Source of the DNA: Shewanella sp. Choline-02u-19
GTDB lineage: Bacteria; Pseudomonadota; Gammaproteobacteria; Enterobacterales; Shewanellaceae
Assembly (NCBI RefSeq): GCF_002836205.1
Contig: NZ_PJBE01000011.1
Coordinates: 62,001 to 126,000, forward strand
Length of the DNA stretch: 64,000 nt
Reading direction: 5' to 3'
The position numbers and the translations under genes are program-made. The notes under the pieces are model-generated. The model saw nothing but the letters and a program-made list of their open reading frames with translations, did not search any database and was not told where the DNA came from. Shown piece after piece: positions 46,605 through 54,800 of this stretch. Every line of letters starts with the position of its first letter. Within the stretch, counting starts at the first letter, position 1.

Positions 46605-47756
46605 TTACATCGCTTGTTTAAAAATATTGATGATCTCTTCAGTGCTAGCCTTTCTTGGATTGGTTAAAGAGCACGCATCGTTTAAGGCATTAATCGCCAT
46701 AAATTCAAGTTTGTCCTGTTTAACTCCAAGATCAGCCAGCTTTTGGGCGGTACCAACTGAGGCTGAAAGTCTTTCTATTTCAACAATGCCAGCTTCTGCA
46801 GCATCAGCGGCATTCATGCCTGTCGTATCTACGCCCATTGCTTTAGCAACATCGGCAAATCTATCACTGCTAACGACAGCATTGAAACGAGAAACATATG
46901 GCAGCAAGATGGCATTACATAAGCCGTGCACTAAGTCATATACACCACCTAATTGGTGAGCCATTGAGTGCACATAACCCAGAGACGCGTTAGAGAAGGC
47001 CATACCAGCCAAATACTCTCCGTACTGCATCGCATCTCGCGCTGCACGGTCTTCGCCGTTATCGACAGCCTGCTGCAAGTTCATTGAGATGAGCTCAATA
47101 GCCTTAATGGCTGACGCATCGGTTATCGGAGTCGCTGCAGTTGAAACATAAGCTTCAATCGCATGGGTTAATGCATCCATCCCCGTTGCAGCGGTAAGAA
47201 ACTTAGGCATTGCCACCATAAGTTCTGAGTCATTCACAGCGATGATCGGCGTCAGATTTTTATCTACAATCGGGTATTTAGTCTGATCTTCCTCATTGGT
47301 AACAATGGCAAAAATGGTCATTTCAGCAGCTGTCCCAGCAGTGGTATTGACGGTAACCAACGGCAGTTGTGGCTTCGCAGATAGATGCACACCTTTAGAG
47401 TAATCACGAATATGACCACCATTGGCAGCGACTAAGGCGATGCCTTTAGCACAATCGTGAGGCGAGCCACCACCGAATGAAACGACAAAGTCACAGTCTT
47501 GAATTTTAAGCATCTCAAGACCTTGCTCAATATTTTTCTCTGTCGGGTTAGGCTGTACACCATCAAAGATTGCAAATGCGATATCGTGAGTAGATAACTC
47601 ATCGGTTAGTCTGTCGACGAGTTTAATATCGACTAATGCCTTATCGGTTACGATTAGCGCTTTATTAAAGTTTCTCGCCTGTAGTTCGCTACCTAATTGC
47701 TTGATGGCATCGGGTCCCATCATCGACATCGGAGGCATATAGAATGTTGTGCTCAT
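46605..47756 (-). CDS. adhB: Iron-containing alcohol dehydrogenase (AdhB/YiaY type)
   Basis: 383 residues, the same length as Zymomonas AdhB, with very similar segments: GGGSPHDCAKGIALVA (NAD-binding turn), NTTAGTAAEMT, GMDALTHAIEAYVSTAATP (Asp and His metal ligands), YVHSMAHQLGGVYDLVHGLCNA (two more His ligands). This type III family also includes methanol dehydrogenases that make or consume formaldehyde. The location with gfa and the promoter shared with frmA-fghA suggest a role in short-chain alcohol/aldehyde balance. Substrate not fixed by sequence. Confidence 0.9.
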   Translation of the reverse strand: MSTTFYMPPMSMMGPDAIKQLGSELQARNFNKALIVTDKALVDIKLVDRLTDELSTHDIAFAIFDGVQPNPTEKNIEQGLEMLKIQDCDFVVSFGGGSPHDCAKGIALVAANGGHIRDYSKGVHLSAKPQLPLVTVNTTAGTAAEMTIFAIVTNEEDQTKYPIVDKNLTPIIAVNDSELMVAMPKFLTAATGMDALTHAIEAYVSTAATPITDASAIKAIELISMNLQQAVDNGEDRAARDAMQYGEYLAGMAFSNASLGYVHSMAHQLGGVYDLVHGLCNAILLPYVSRFNAVVSSDRFADVAKAMGVDTTGMNAADAAEAGIVEIERLSASVGTAQKLADLGVKQDKLEFMAINALNDACSLTNPRKASTEEIINIFKQAM

Positions 47757-47858
47757 TTTGACTTCCTTAATTTAAATAAAAACTTACAGTCTCTTTACTG
47801 ATATCTTGGATGACTACAAACTGAGACTGGATGACATCTTTGTCATTCGATGGCAGTG

Positions 47859-47924
47859 ATTATATTCCTTACCCACTAGTTGATAATCCCACTTTTTAAC
47901 AAATTACTTTTTACAGTGAGTAAT
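47859..47924 (-). promoter_or_regulatory. adhB-gfa promoter with LysR-type dyad
   Basis: Minus strand: -10 TATAAT (47859-47864), 16-bp spacer, -35 TTATCA (47881-47886), 16 bp, then the dyad ATTAC-N12-GTAAT (47903-47924). The same elements with the same spacings occur before frmA. Confidence 0.8.
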
Positions 47925-48066
47925 AATAAATCTCACTTAAATACCCAGTTTGGTGCTAGAAATAGCGATTAGCCGTTTTAAATAAGATGTGATTTTGAAT
48001 TGCATTTAGACTGAATTTGGTAATAATTAAGGGATATTTAGCAAAGATAATTTCTTGAGAGTAATA

Positions 48067-48936
48067 ATGTTTAATTGGGAAGGTGTCAGTGAGTTTGTTG
48101 CAGTAGCCGAAGCCGAAAGCTTTACCAAGGCGTCACAACGACTAGGGATTTCGACAGCTCAAGTCAGCAGGCAGATCAGCGCATTAGAAATTCGGCTCGC
48201 TTCAAAGCTGTTTCATCGCACCACAAGAAAAGTATCGGTGACCGAAGTTGGCAGGATCTATTATCAACATTGTCGACAGGTGCTCGATGGATTAGAAGAA
48301 GCAGAGCGAGCGATCACTAATCTGCAAACGACCCCTAGAGGATTGCTAAAAATTACCGCTCCCTTCACCTATGGTGAAAAAACCATTGCGCCTTTGATCA
48401 ATGACTTTGCCGTGTTGTATCCAGAATTGGAGATTAAACTCATCCTCAGTAATCAAAGGATTGATTTAATCGACGAAGGATACGATCTTGCCATCCGGCT
48501 CGGGCAGCTAGAAGACTCGAGTATGATGGCTAAGAAGCTAAGTACGCGAACCCAGTATGTTTGTGCGTCACCCGCTTATCTTTCCACTTATGGCATTCCC
48601 CACACATTGTCGGAACTAGAAAAACATAATTGTTTGCTCGGCACTATGGATTATTGGCGTTTTCAAGAAAATGGCAAAACCAGAAATGTACGCGTAAGCG
48701 GTTCACTCAGTTGTAACAATGGCCACGCTTTAGTGGATGCGGCAATTAAAGGCATTGGCATCGTACAACTACCCGATTTTTATGTCGCCCGCTTTTTAGA
48801 AGACAAACAACTGGTGGCACTGCTTGAGCATAACCGCCAGCCTGAAGAAGGGATCTGGGCGCTCTATCCGCAAAATCGTCACCTCTCACCTAAAGTTCGC
48901 ATGCTGCTGGACTACCTGGGTAACGCCCTCAAATAG
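48067..48936 (+). CDS. LysR-family regulator, likely of formaldehyde genes
   Basis: 289 residues from the ATG at 48067. HTH: SFTKASQRLGISTAQVSRQISALEIRLASKLFHRTTRKVSVTE; effector domain of the CrgA-like group (TAPFTYGEKTIAPLINDF, DLAIRLGQLEDSSM, VDAAIKGIGIVQLPDFYV). The gene is divergent from adhB-gfa, with the adhB dyad in between. Since an identical arrangement lies before frmA-fghA 6.8 kb away, this protein is the best candidate activator of both operons (inference; effector unknown, formaldehyde or a glutathione adduct possible). Confidence 0.88.
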   Translation: MFNWEGVSEFVAVAEAESFTKASQRLGISTAQVSRQISALEIRLASKLFHRTTRKVSVTEVGRIYYQHCRQVLDGLEEAERAITNLQTTPRGLLKITAPFTYGEKTIAPLINDFAVLYPELEIKLILSNQRIDLIDEGYDLAIRLGQLEDSSMMAKKLSTRTQYVCASPAYLSTYGIPHTLSELEKHNCLLGTMDYWRFQENGKTRNVRVSGSLSCNNGHALVDAAIKGIGIVQLPDFYVARFLEDKQLVALLEHNRQPEEGIWALYPQNRHLSPKVRMLLDYLGNALK

Positions 48937-49118
48937 ACACTTAACCGTACCCTATACTGACCTCTAGCTTATGCTACTGGTCAGTAGCCATTATTAACAA
49001 TAAGATCAAACATATTACTTTCAATAACTTAAGGCACTTAAAGCGTTGATTGTTACTGTGTCGCAAAAGTAATTTACCTTTTAAGCTAATTGTTCCAAAT
49101 ATGATGATAACTATAATG

Positions 49119-49183
49119 AGCGCCATCTAATGCCCTGAGGACGAGCAGATACCTAGGGTATACCGCTGAAGTCACCTGGCGCT
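49119..49183 (+). ncRNA. Candidate structured leader RNA
   Basis: AGCGCCA (49119-49125) pairs with TGGCGCT (49177-49183), enclosing 51 nt that contain a perfect ATACC-TAG-GGTAT hairpin framed by CAG/CTG. Next comes GCACC-N7-GGTGC (49201-49217), then a ribosome-binding site and a short ORF. The layout is that of a cis-regulatory leader. I could not match it to a known riboswitch class. Confidence 0.5.
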
Positions 49184-49231
49184 TGTTACACATTATTGCA
49201 GCACCAAATTGCGGTGCACTGAGGAATTGTT

Positions 49232-49285
49232 ATGTCTCGTATCGTTATTATCAAACGCTTAAAATGTATGTTTAAGCCGGCTTAA
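49232..49285 (+). CDS. 17-residue leader-type ORF
   Basis: ATG at 49232 with GAGGA 6 nt upstream encodes MSRIVIIKRLKCMFKPA, a short basic peptide. Its last codons are part of a 16-bp perfect palindrome TTTAAGCCGGCTTAAA (49271-49286). The left half of that palindrome can instead pair with GCTTAAA at 49257-49263, giving two mutually exclusive hairpins. A terminator follows 40 bp later. The peptide is probably a regulatory leader rather than a functional protein (inference), although a small functional protein is not excluded. Confidence 0.5.
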   Translation: MSRIVIIKRLKCMFKPA

Positions 49286-49323
49286 AGCAGGTAAAGCCAA
49301 AGTCCAAGCTGAATATTGAACAT

Positions 49324-49351
49324 AAAAAAGGCGGCTAACACCTCCTTTTTT
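49324..49351 (+). terminator. Terminator after the short ORF
   Basis: AAAAAAGGCGG-CTAACA-CCTCCTTTTTT with one mismatch, then ATT. It would end a transcript of about 250 nt or attenuate the downstream metal genes. Bases 49352-49637 show no supported gene. Confidence 0.7.
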
Positions 49352-49637
49352 ATTGGCGTATGTAAATGCTTACTCACTCAGTCTTACAGCGCATTAGTCG
49401 CTAACAACTATGCCTGCAAACACATGTTTTCTTCACTCGTTCATTACCTTCTACCCGTTCTTTTAGGCATTGTTGTGCCAAGAGCGTTGGCGACCAACCG
49501 CTTTACTTTAATCAGCTTGCTGCGGCAGTCGCCTAGGCTGGATTGCGGGTCAGTTAAACTAAGGCAATAGCTTTGTCGTCGGGAAATACTAGCGGTTTGA
49601 GCTCCAATCTGATTTAATCTCGATTGCTACATTCTCT

Positions 49638-50111
49638 TTGAGACGAAACAAACTGAGCAGTAAAACCATCAAGGTAAAGTTAGCCATAGCCGCTACACAC
49701 CAATCCAGAACAACATTAGCCATCATGCTGGTGCTGTTGCTGTGCCAGTTTTTTGTGATGAATTCAGCTTATTCAGTACAGTACCCCAATGGTAAACACC
49801 CTATGGGTAGCAGTGTTAGCCATCATCATAGCCATGAGAATGTGCATGCAACCTTTGCTCATGTGCACGATGTAGAAGCCCTGCCCGCTTTTAATTCCAC
49901 CGAATTAATTGCCGATTTAGACGGCACTGATATTGTTTTTGCTAGCGACAGTAGCGAGCATGATCATAACAACCACTCACACACGCCATCACACCCGCCC
50001 TTTGAGTCGACCTTTAACAGCGATTTTTATCAGGCAGGCACTGTCGGCGACAATGATGTGCTTTATAACAACTACCGATACGCACCACCCAATCCCCCTC
50101 CACACCGCTAA
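49638..50111 (+). CDS. His-rich exported protein of the HupE locus
   Basis: About 157 residues if the TTG at 49638 is the start; no better in-frame start with a ribosome-binding site is visible, so the N-terminus is uncertain. A hydrophobic segment (LAIMLVLLLCQFFVMNSAYS) acts as signal or anchor. The rest is rich in His (SHHHSHENVHATFAHVHD and EHDHNNHSHTPSHPP) and Pro, ending NPPPHR. Such stretches bind Zn, Ni or Co. It precedes a HupE-type transporter gene, so a periplasmic metal-capture role is likely. Confidence 0.65.
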   Translation: MRRNKLSSKTIKVKLAIAATHQSRTTLAIMLVLLLCQFFVMNSAYSVQYPNGKHPMGSSVSHHHSHENVHATFAHVHDVEALPAFNSTELIADLDGTDIVFASDSSEHDHNNHSHTPSHPPFESTFNSDFYQAGTVGDNDVLYNNYRYAPPNPPPHR

Positions 50112-50247
50112 TTATTTATCTTTTAAATGACGGCTTGGTTAACTATTCCAAGTCGTTTAGCGATAGACCCATTTTGCGCTTCTTTGACTGACTACATTCA
50201 GTCTTTGATTCATGCGCTTAATAAAATAAATAATTGGAGTACATGTA

Positions 50248-50943
50248 ATGAGCCAACCATTGGCTAACACCATAAGACTTATGGTGATTTTTTTGGGGTT
50301 ATTGGCCTCTTTCTCTCTTTTTGCTCACGGCGTAGATGAAGGTACCAAGCAGTTTTTAGCTGCTAATCAAGGGGTTTCTATTCTGCCCTTTATCTATATC
50401 GGTGCTAAGCATATGGTCACTGGATATGACCATTTACTGTTTTTAGTCGGCGTGATTTTTTTCCTTTATCGCACTAAAGACGTGTTGCTCTACGTCAGCT
50501 TGTTCACTATTGGTCATAGCATTACCTTGCTGTACGGCGTGTTTTACGACATCCAGGTAAATCCTTATCTTATCGATGCGATTATTGGATTTTCAATTGT
50601 CTATAAAGGATTTGATAACTTAGGTGGATTCAAACGCGTTTTTGGTTTCCAGCCCAACACCAAAGTCGCGGTAATGATCTTTGGCCTATTCCATGGCTTT
50701 GGGCTGGCCACGAAAATCCAAGAATTCAATCTGCCTAAAGAGGGGTTAATGACCAATATTATTGCCTTTAACGTCGGCGTAGAAATTGGGCAATTTTTAG
50801 CGCTAGGCGTTGTGCTCATTATGATGAGCTTTTGGCGCAGGCATCAAAGTTATCTCAAGTTTTCAACTGCGGCCAACACGCTACTCATGAGTGGTGGATT
50901 GATGTTAGTCGGCTTTCAACTCACTGGATACTTTATCAATTAA
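50248..50943 (+). CDS. HupE/UreJ_2-family membrane transporter
   Basis: 231 residues with a GGAG ribosome-binding site. N-terminal signal/first helix to FAHGVDEG, then FIYIGAKHMVTGYDHLLFLVGVIFF (the conserved H-x4-D-H-x-LF metal-entry motif), FTIGHSITLLYGVF and LFHGFGLATKI. About six membrane helices. HupE/UreJ proteins take up nickel or cobalt in hydrogenase and urease systems; this longer subgroup often stands beside His-rich proteins. Metal specificity cannot be read from the sequence. Confidence 0.88.
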   Translation: MSQPLANTIRLMVIFLGLLASFSLFAHGVDEGTKQFLAANQGVSILPFIYIGAKHMVTGYDHLLFLVGVIFFLYRTKDVLLYVSLFTIGHSITLLYGVFYDIQVNPYLIDAIIGFSIVYKGFDNLGGFKRVFGFQPNTKVAVMIFGLFHGFGLATKIQEFNLPKEGLMTNIIAFNVGVEIGQFLALGVVLIMMSFWRRHQSYLKFSTAANTLLMSGGLMLVGFQLTGYFIN

Positions 50944-51017
50944 AACAGATTGTTGAGTCGCTACCACAGAAAAACACAGCTCAATACGCATGCGTAAATA
51001 CAAATTTAGGAACAACA

Positions 51018-51677
51018 ATGACACAGCAAACAGACAACCAAGCAACTAACACCGAGAGCAACTCACTCAGTGCACCAGTCCACTCTAACGCCACCTTACT
51101 GAAAGCGAGTATCGTCGCAACCGTCATTGCTGCGGTTGTATTGGTCACGGCTATTTTACCTGCCGAGTACAACATTGACCCAACAGGTATTGGTCAATCG
51201 TTAGGGCTAACAAAAATAGCCACTGCGGCGACAGAACCAGTGATCGCGAGTACATCAAGTATTAAAGCCGGGCCAGGCGTAATGGTAAGTTCAGGCTCTA
51301 TTGTGATAAACGATGCGCCCTCAGTGGCAGAGATCAAACAAACTCGTACAGAAATGATGGGGCTACGCCAAGATACGGTCGACATCATTATTGCGGCGGG
51401 TAAAGGTTTAGAATATAAACTACTGATGAATGAAGGAGCCCATTTAGAATATGAATGGCGCACCAATGGCGCACCCTTGTATTTTGATTTTCACGGCGAA
51501 CCTCAAGGTGATAAAACAGGTTTCTTTGAAAGTTTTACTATCACCACATCCGATCAAGTGAAGGGGACGCTGACCACGCCTTTTGCAGGTGCGCACGGAT
51601 GGTATTGGAAAAACAAAACCAGTGAGCCAATTACGGTGACACTTACTACTAAAGGCGCTTACCTTATTAAAGGCTAA
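51018..51677 (+). CDS. Transmembrane-anchored periplasmic protein of the HupE locus
   Basis: 219 residues from the ATG at 51018 (AGGA 8 nt upstream). A short cytoplasmic N-terminus, one membrane helix (SIVATVIAAVVLVTAILPA) and a periplasmic domain with GLEYKLLMNEGAHLEYEWRTNG, YFDFHGEPQGD and AHGWYWKNKTSEPITVTLTTKG. It resembles proteins annotated as 'transmembrane anchor protein' that accompany HupE-type genes. Precise role unknown. Followed by a strong terminator, so the three genes probably form a unit. Confidence 0.82.
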   Translation: MTQQTDNQATNTESNSLSAPVHSNATLLKASIVATVIAAVVLVTAILPAEYNIDPTGIGQSLGLTKIATAATEPVIASTSSIKAGPGVMVSSGSIVINDAPSVAEIKQTRTEMMGLRQDTVDIIIAAGKGLEYKLLMNEGAHLEYEWRTNGAPLYFDFHGEPQGDKTGFFESFTITTSDQVKGTLTTPFAGAHGWYWKNKTSEPITVTLTTKGAYLIKG

Positions 51678-51716
51678 TGTGGCCTTAGTTAATATCCCCT
51701 AGGAATGGTCTGCAGT

Positions 51717-51753
51717 AAAAAGCCCGCCTATCGACTGATAGACGGGCTTTTTT
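51717..51753. terminator. Terminator after the anchor protein gene
   Basis: AAAAGCCCG/CGGGCTTTTTT with an inner CTATC/GATAG stem and one mismatch. Probably serves both convergent genes. Confidence 0.9.
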
Positions 51754-51787
51754 ATAGATTGATTCCACTCAGCGGTAAGTTGCCACT

Positions 51788-52255
51788 TTAATCGCCGCTA
51801 GTACTATTCGCCTCAGATTTTTTATTTTCTAACTTTTTCTCATCAACAGAGAAAGCGAGGATTTGTTGCTTTATAAGCTCTTTCTCCGCTTTATCTTTTA
51901 TGCGGTACATGCGCTTAATATTGTATTTAAGCTGTGGGTTATCTCGAGTTGAGACACTATCAAAGCCAACTTCGACCTTACCAAGGGTTGATGTAATGAG
52001 TAATCCTTGGGCAAACTTAAGATCATTATTACCACCATTTAAAATCAACAGATAGATCTCTCTTGGCCTGCTATTGACTATCAGCGAATACTTATCGATC
52101 TCTTCCCAACCATCCATTCTAAAATTATCAATGGAATTAACTTGCTCTAAGTCAGGAAACTCATACATTGCCGCCCGCTCTTTTGAAGCTTCCGTTGCTG
52201 CACAACCCGCTAAAACTATCGCAAGGCCAATCACAACTATATTCCATAGTTTCAT
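51788..52255 (-). CDS. Lipoprotein, DUF6491-like
   Basis: 155 residues with an AAGGAGATAACA ribosome-binding site. Lipobox LAGC (Cys18) follows a hydrophobic signal, so it is a lipoprotein; Ala+2 suggests outer membrane sorting. The centre (SIDNFRMDGWEEIDKYSLIVNSRPREIYLLILNGGNNDLKFAQGLLI) resembles the DUF6491 family of short secreted/lipoproteins. The C-terminus is charged and rich in Lys/Glu. Function unknown. Confidence 0.75.
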   Translation of the reverse strand: MKLWNIVVIGLAIVLAGCAATEASKERAAMYEFPDLEQVNSIDNFRMDGWEEIDKYSLIVNSRPREIYLLILNGGNNDLKFAQGLLITSTLGKVEVGFDSVSTRDNPQLKYNIKRMYRIKDKAEKELIKQQILAFSVDEKKLENKKSEANSTSGD

Positions 52256-52480
52256 TGTTATCTCCTTATATGAATTAGCTTAACTCTAGCGCTAAAATAA
52301 CAGAGTGCAAACACTCGCCATTCAGGCCCATAAAGCATGTAAAACACCAACCATGATCACTTTTATTGCTTGTCCTAACAAAACAAAGTCCATGAGGTGT
52401 ACTTTTTTATCGAAAGGCTTGCTAAATGAACCACTAATAAGGTGAGCGATTCAGAGGGGAGTTAGTAACTGCGGCGCATA

Positions 52481-52508
52481 AAAAATGCCGCTATAGAGCG
52501 GCATTTTT
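52481..52508 (-). terminator. Terminator of frmA-fghA
   Basis: AAAAATGCCGCT-ATAG-AGCGGCATTTTT: a 12-bp perfect stem 20 bp after the fghA stop. Confidence 0.9.
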
Positions 52509-52527
52509 ATAATATAGTAATGTAACG

Positions 52528-53367
52528 CTAGTCGTTCAAGTGAGCAGCATGAAAGCGTAAGTGTTGTTCAATAAAGCTCGAGATGAAGAAGTAGCTGTGA
52601 TCATAACCCTCATGCATATTAAGCGTTAACGGGTAACCACTTACTTTAGCCGCAGCCTGCAACATTTCAGGTTTAAGTTGCTCTGCGAGGAAGTTATCAC
52701 CTTCGCCTTGATCAACTAACGCCGGCACAAACGCACTGGCTTTACGCATCAATAGGCTCGCATCGTAATCCTGCCATGCATTAGTGTCACGGCCCAAATA
52801 AGCCGTAAGCGCCTTCTTGCCCCAAGGGCAATTAACTGGGTTGCTGATTGGGCTAAACGCAGACACTGACTGATAAGCCTCAGCATTGCGCATCGCAATA
52901 ACCAAGGCACCATGTCCGCCCATTGAATGACCCGCAATTGAGCGCTTGTCACTGACTGGGAACATAGACTCAATCAATTTTGGCAGTTCATCAACGACGT
53001 AATCATACATTTGGTAATGACGATTCCACGGCGCTTGCGTTGCATTAACGTAAAAACCTGCACCTTGGCCTAAATCATAACCGACATCATCAGCCACACC
53101 TTCGCCACGCGGGCTAGTATCTGGTGCAACAATTGCGATACCCAACTCTGCAGCGAGCGCTTGCGCACCGGCTTTATGCATAAAGTTTTCATCGGTACAG
53201 GTTAAGCCTGACAACCAATATAATACCGGAACTTTTTGGCCATTTGACGCTTGAGGCGGCAGATAGATAGCAAAGCGCATCTTACAATTTAACGCTTCAG
53301 AGTGGTGGGTATACTGCTTATTCCAGCCGCCAAAACTCTTGTTTACACTGATATTTTCGATTGTCAT
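52528..53367 (-). CDS. fghA: S-formylglutathione hydrolase
   Basis: 279 residues, alpha/beta hydrolase. Motifs match FghA/FrmB: WLSGLTCTDENFMHKAGAQ, PDTSPRGEGV, GAGFYVNATQAPW, nucleophile Ser148 in GHSMGGHGAL, and the HEGYDHSYFFISSFI C-terminal segment with the catalytic His. It hydrolyses S-formylglutathione to formate and glutathione, the step after FrmA, which is encoded just upstream in the same operon. Confidence 0.96.
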   Translation of the reverse strand: MTIENISVNKSFGGWNKQYTHHSEALNCKMRFAIYLPPQASNGQKVPVLYWLSGLTCTDENFMHKAGAQALAAELGIAIVAPDTSPRGEGVADDVGYDLGQGAGFYVNATQAPWNRHYQMYDYVVDELPKLIESMFPVSDKRSIAGHSMGGHGALVIAMRNAEAYQSVSAFSPISNPVNCPWGKKALTAYLGRDTNAWQDYDASLLMRKASAFVPALVDQGEGDNFLAEQLKPEMLQAAAKVSGYPLTLNMHEGYDHSYFFISSFIEQHLRFHAAHLND

Positions 53368-53384
53368 ACTTGAGTCTCTTAAAG

Positions 53385-53451
53385 CGCTTTCGCATTAACT
53401 ATCGATGACAGTTAATGCGAAAGCGGCTGGATAGGGGCTTACACCCTATCC
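53385..53451 (-). promoter_or_regulatory. Tandem intercistronic hairpins between frmA and fghA
   Basis: First hairpin: 16-bp perfect stem CGCTTTCGCATTAACT / AGTTAATGCGAAAGCG with a 9-nt loop (53385-53425). Second: GGATAGGG-GCTTACA-CCCTATCC (53429-53451). No T-run, so mRNA processing or stability is more likely than termination. Confidence 0.7.
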
Positions 53452-53466
53452 ACTTATTTTGATAGT

Positions 53467-54597
53467 TTACTTGTCGAAGTGGATAACAGTACGAATACTC
53501 TTACCTTCATGCATAAGGTCAAATGCTTCGTTAACCTGCTCAAGCGCCATAGTATGAGTAATAAAGTCGCTTAACTTAAACTCACCCGCCAAATAACGTT
53601 CAACGTACTCAGGTAGCTCTGAGCGGCCTTTAACCCCACCAAAAGCGCTGCCTCTCCATACACGACCAGTCACCAGTTGGAATGGACGGGTTGAGATCTC
53701 TTGACCTGCCCCTGCGACACCAATAACCACTGACTCGCCCCAACCTTTATGGCAACACTCAAGCGCGCTACGCATCACGTTGACGTTACCGATGCACTCA
53801 AATGAGTAATCAACGCCGCCATCGGTAAGTTCTACAATCACATCTTGAATTGGCTTATCGTAATCTTTTGGGTTGATGCAATCAGTGGCGCCCAGTTGGC
53901 GAGCTAAGTCGAACTTACTTTCGTTAATATCGATAGCGATGATACGTGACGCTTTAGCCATCGCAGCACCAATCACTGCTGATAGACCAATACCACCCAT
54001 ACCAAAGATTGCAACCGTAGCGCCCTCTTCAACTTTTGCGGTATTCATGACTGCGCCCATACCAGTGGTCACACCACAACCCAATAAGCACACCTCTTCA
54101 AGTGGTGCTTCAGGGTTCACTTTTGCCAATGAAATTTCAGGCAAGACTGTGTACTCAGAGAAAGTAGATGTGCCCATGTAATGGAAGATATCAACGCCAT
54201 CTTTTGAAAAACGCGTGGTGCCATCAGGCATCAAACCTTTACCTTGAGTTTCACGAATTTTCTGGCAAAGGTTAGTTTTGCCTGACTTACAGAACTTACA
54301 CTCGCCACACTCTGGTGTGTATAAAGGAATAACATGGTCGCCGACTTGCACGCTAGTCACGCCTTCACCAATAGACTCAACAATCCCGCCGCCTTCATGG
54401 CCTAGAATACACGGAAAAATACCTTCAGGATCGTCACCCGATAGCGTGAATGCGTCGGTATGACACACACCAGTGGCAACCATCTTGACGCGCACTTCGC
54501 CTTTTTGAGGCGGCATAACATCTACGATTTCCATAGTGAGTGGCTGGCCTACGGCCCAAGCGACTGCGGCTTTAGATTTAATTGTCTGTGCTGTCAT
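53467..54597 (-). CDS. frmA: S-(hydroxymethyl)glutathione dehydrogenase / class III alcohol dehydrogenase
   Basis: 376 residues with a TAGGAATTT ribosome-binding site. Catalytic zinc region GVCHTDAFTLSG (Cys45) and GHEGGG (His67); structural zinc cysteines CGECKFCKSGKTNLC; GLLGCGVTTGMGAV motif as LLGCGVTTGMGAV; NAD-binding GMGGIGLSAVIGA. Oxidises S-hydroxymethylglutathione to S-formylglutathione with NAD; it may also reduce S-nitrosoglutathione. First gene of the frmA-fghA operon, with a promoter matching that of adhB-gfa. Confidence 0.96.
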   Translation of the reverse strand: MTAQTIKSKAAVAWAVGQPLTMEIVDVMPPQKGEVRVKMVATGVCHTDAFTLSGDDPEGIFPCILGHEGGGIVESIGEGVTSVQVGDHVIPLYTPECGECKFCKSGKTNLCQKIRETQGKGLMPDGTTRFSKDGVDIFHYMGTSTFSEYTVLPEISLAKVNPEAPLEEVCLLGCGVTTGMGAVMNTAKVEEGATVAIFGMGGIGLSAVIGAAMAKASRIIAIDINESKFDLARQLGATDCINPKDYDKPIQDVIVELTDGGVDYSFECIGNVNVMRSALECCHKGWGESVVIGVAGAGQEISTRPFQLVTGRVWRGSAFGGVKGRSELPEYVERYLAGEFKLSDFITHTMALEQVNEAFDLMHEGKSIRTVIHFDK

Positions 54598-54667
54598 CTT
54601 AAATTCCTAGATTGATAGAGTGTATAAACGGTCTTATCTGAACCAGCGCCGTAATGAATATGCGAGC

Positions 54668-54733
54668 ATTATAGCGGGGACTTAATAAATGATAATCCCA
54701 CCATTACGCAATTTACTTTTACCGTACGGTAAT
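54668..54733 (-). promoter_or_regulatory. frmA-fghA promoter with LysR-type dyad
   Basis: Minus strand: -10 TATAAT (54668-54673), 16-bp spacer, -35 TTATCA (54690-54695), 16 bp, dyad TTTAC-N12-GTAAT (54712-54733). Same parts and distances as the adhB-gfa promoter. Confidence 0.8.
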
Positions 54734-54800
54734 AATAATGTGTATTTTATTATCTGACGAACATGCGGCTATCAATATCAAACCCAGCCTAACACCGCAC

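Noticed and set aside
49119..49183. Hammerhead-like core CTGAGGA in the leader RNA
   Set aside because: The CUGANGA string is present but the GAAA part and the three required stems around a cleavage site cannot be formed.
49316..49570. 84-codon open frame after the short leader ORF
   Set aside because: It begins on top of the terminator, has no ribosome-binding site and no recognisable protein features.
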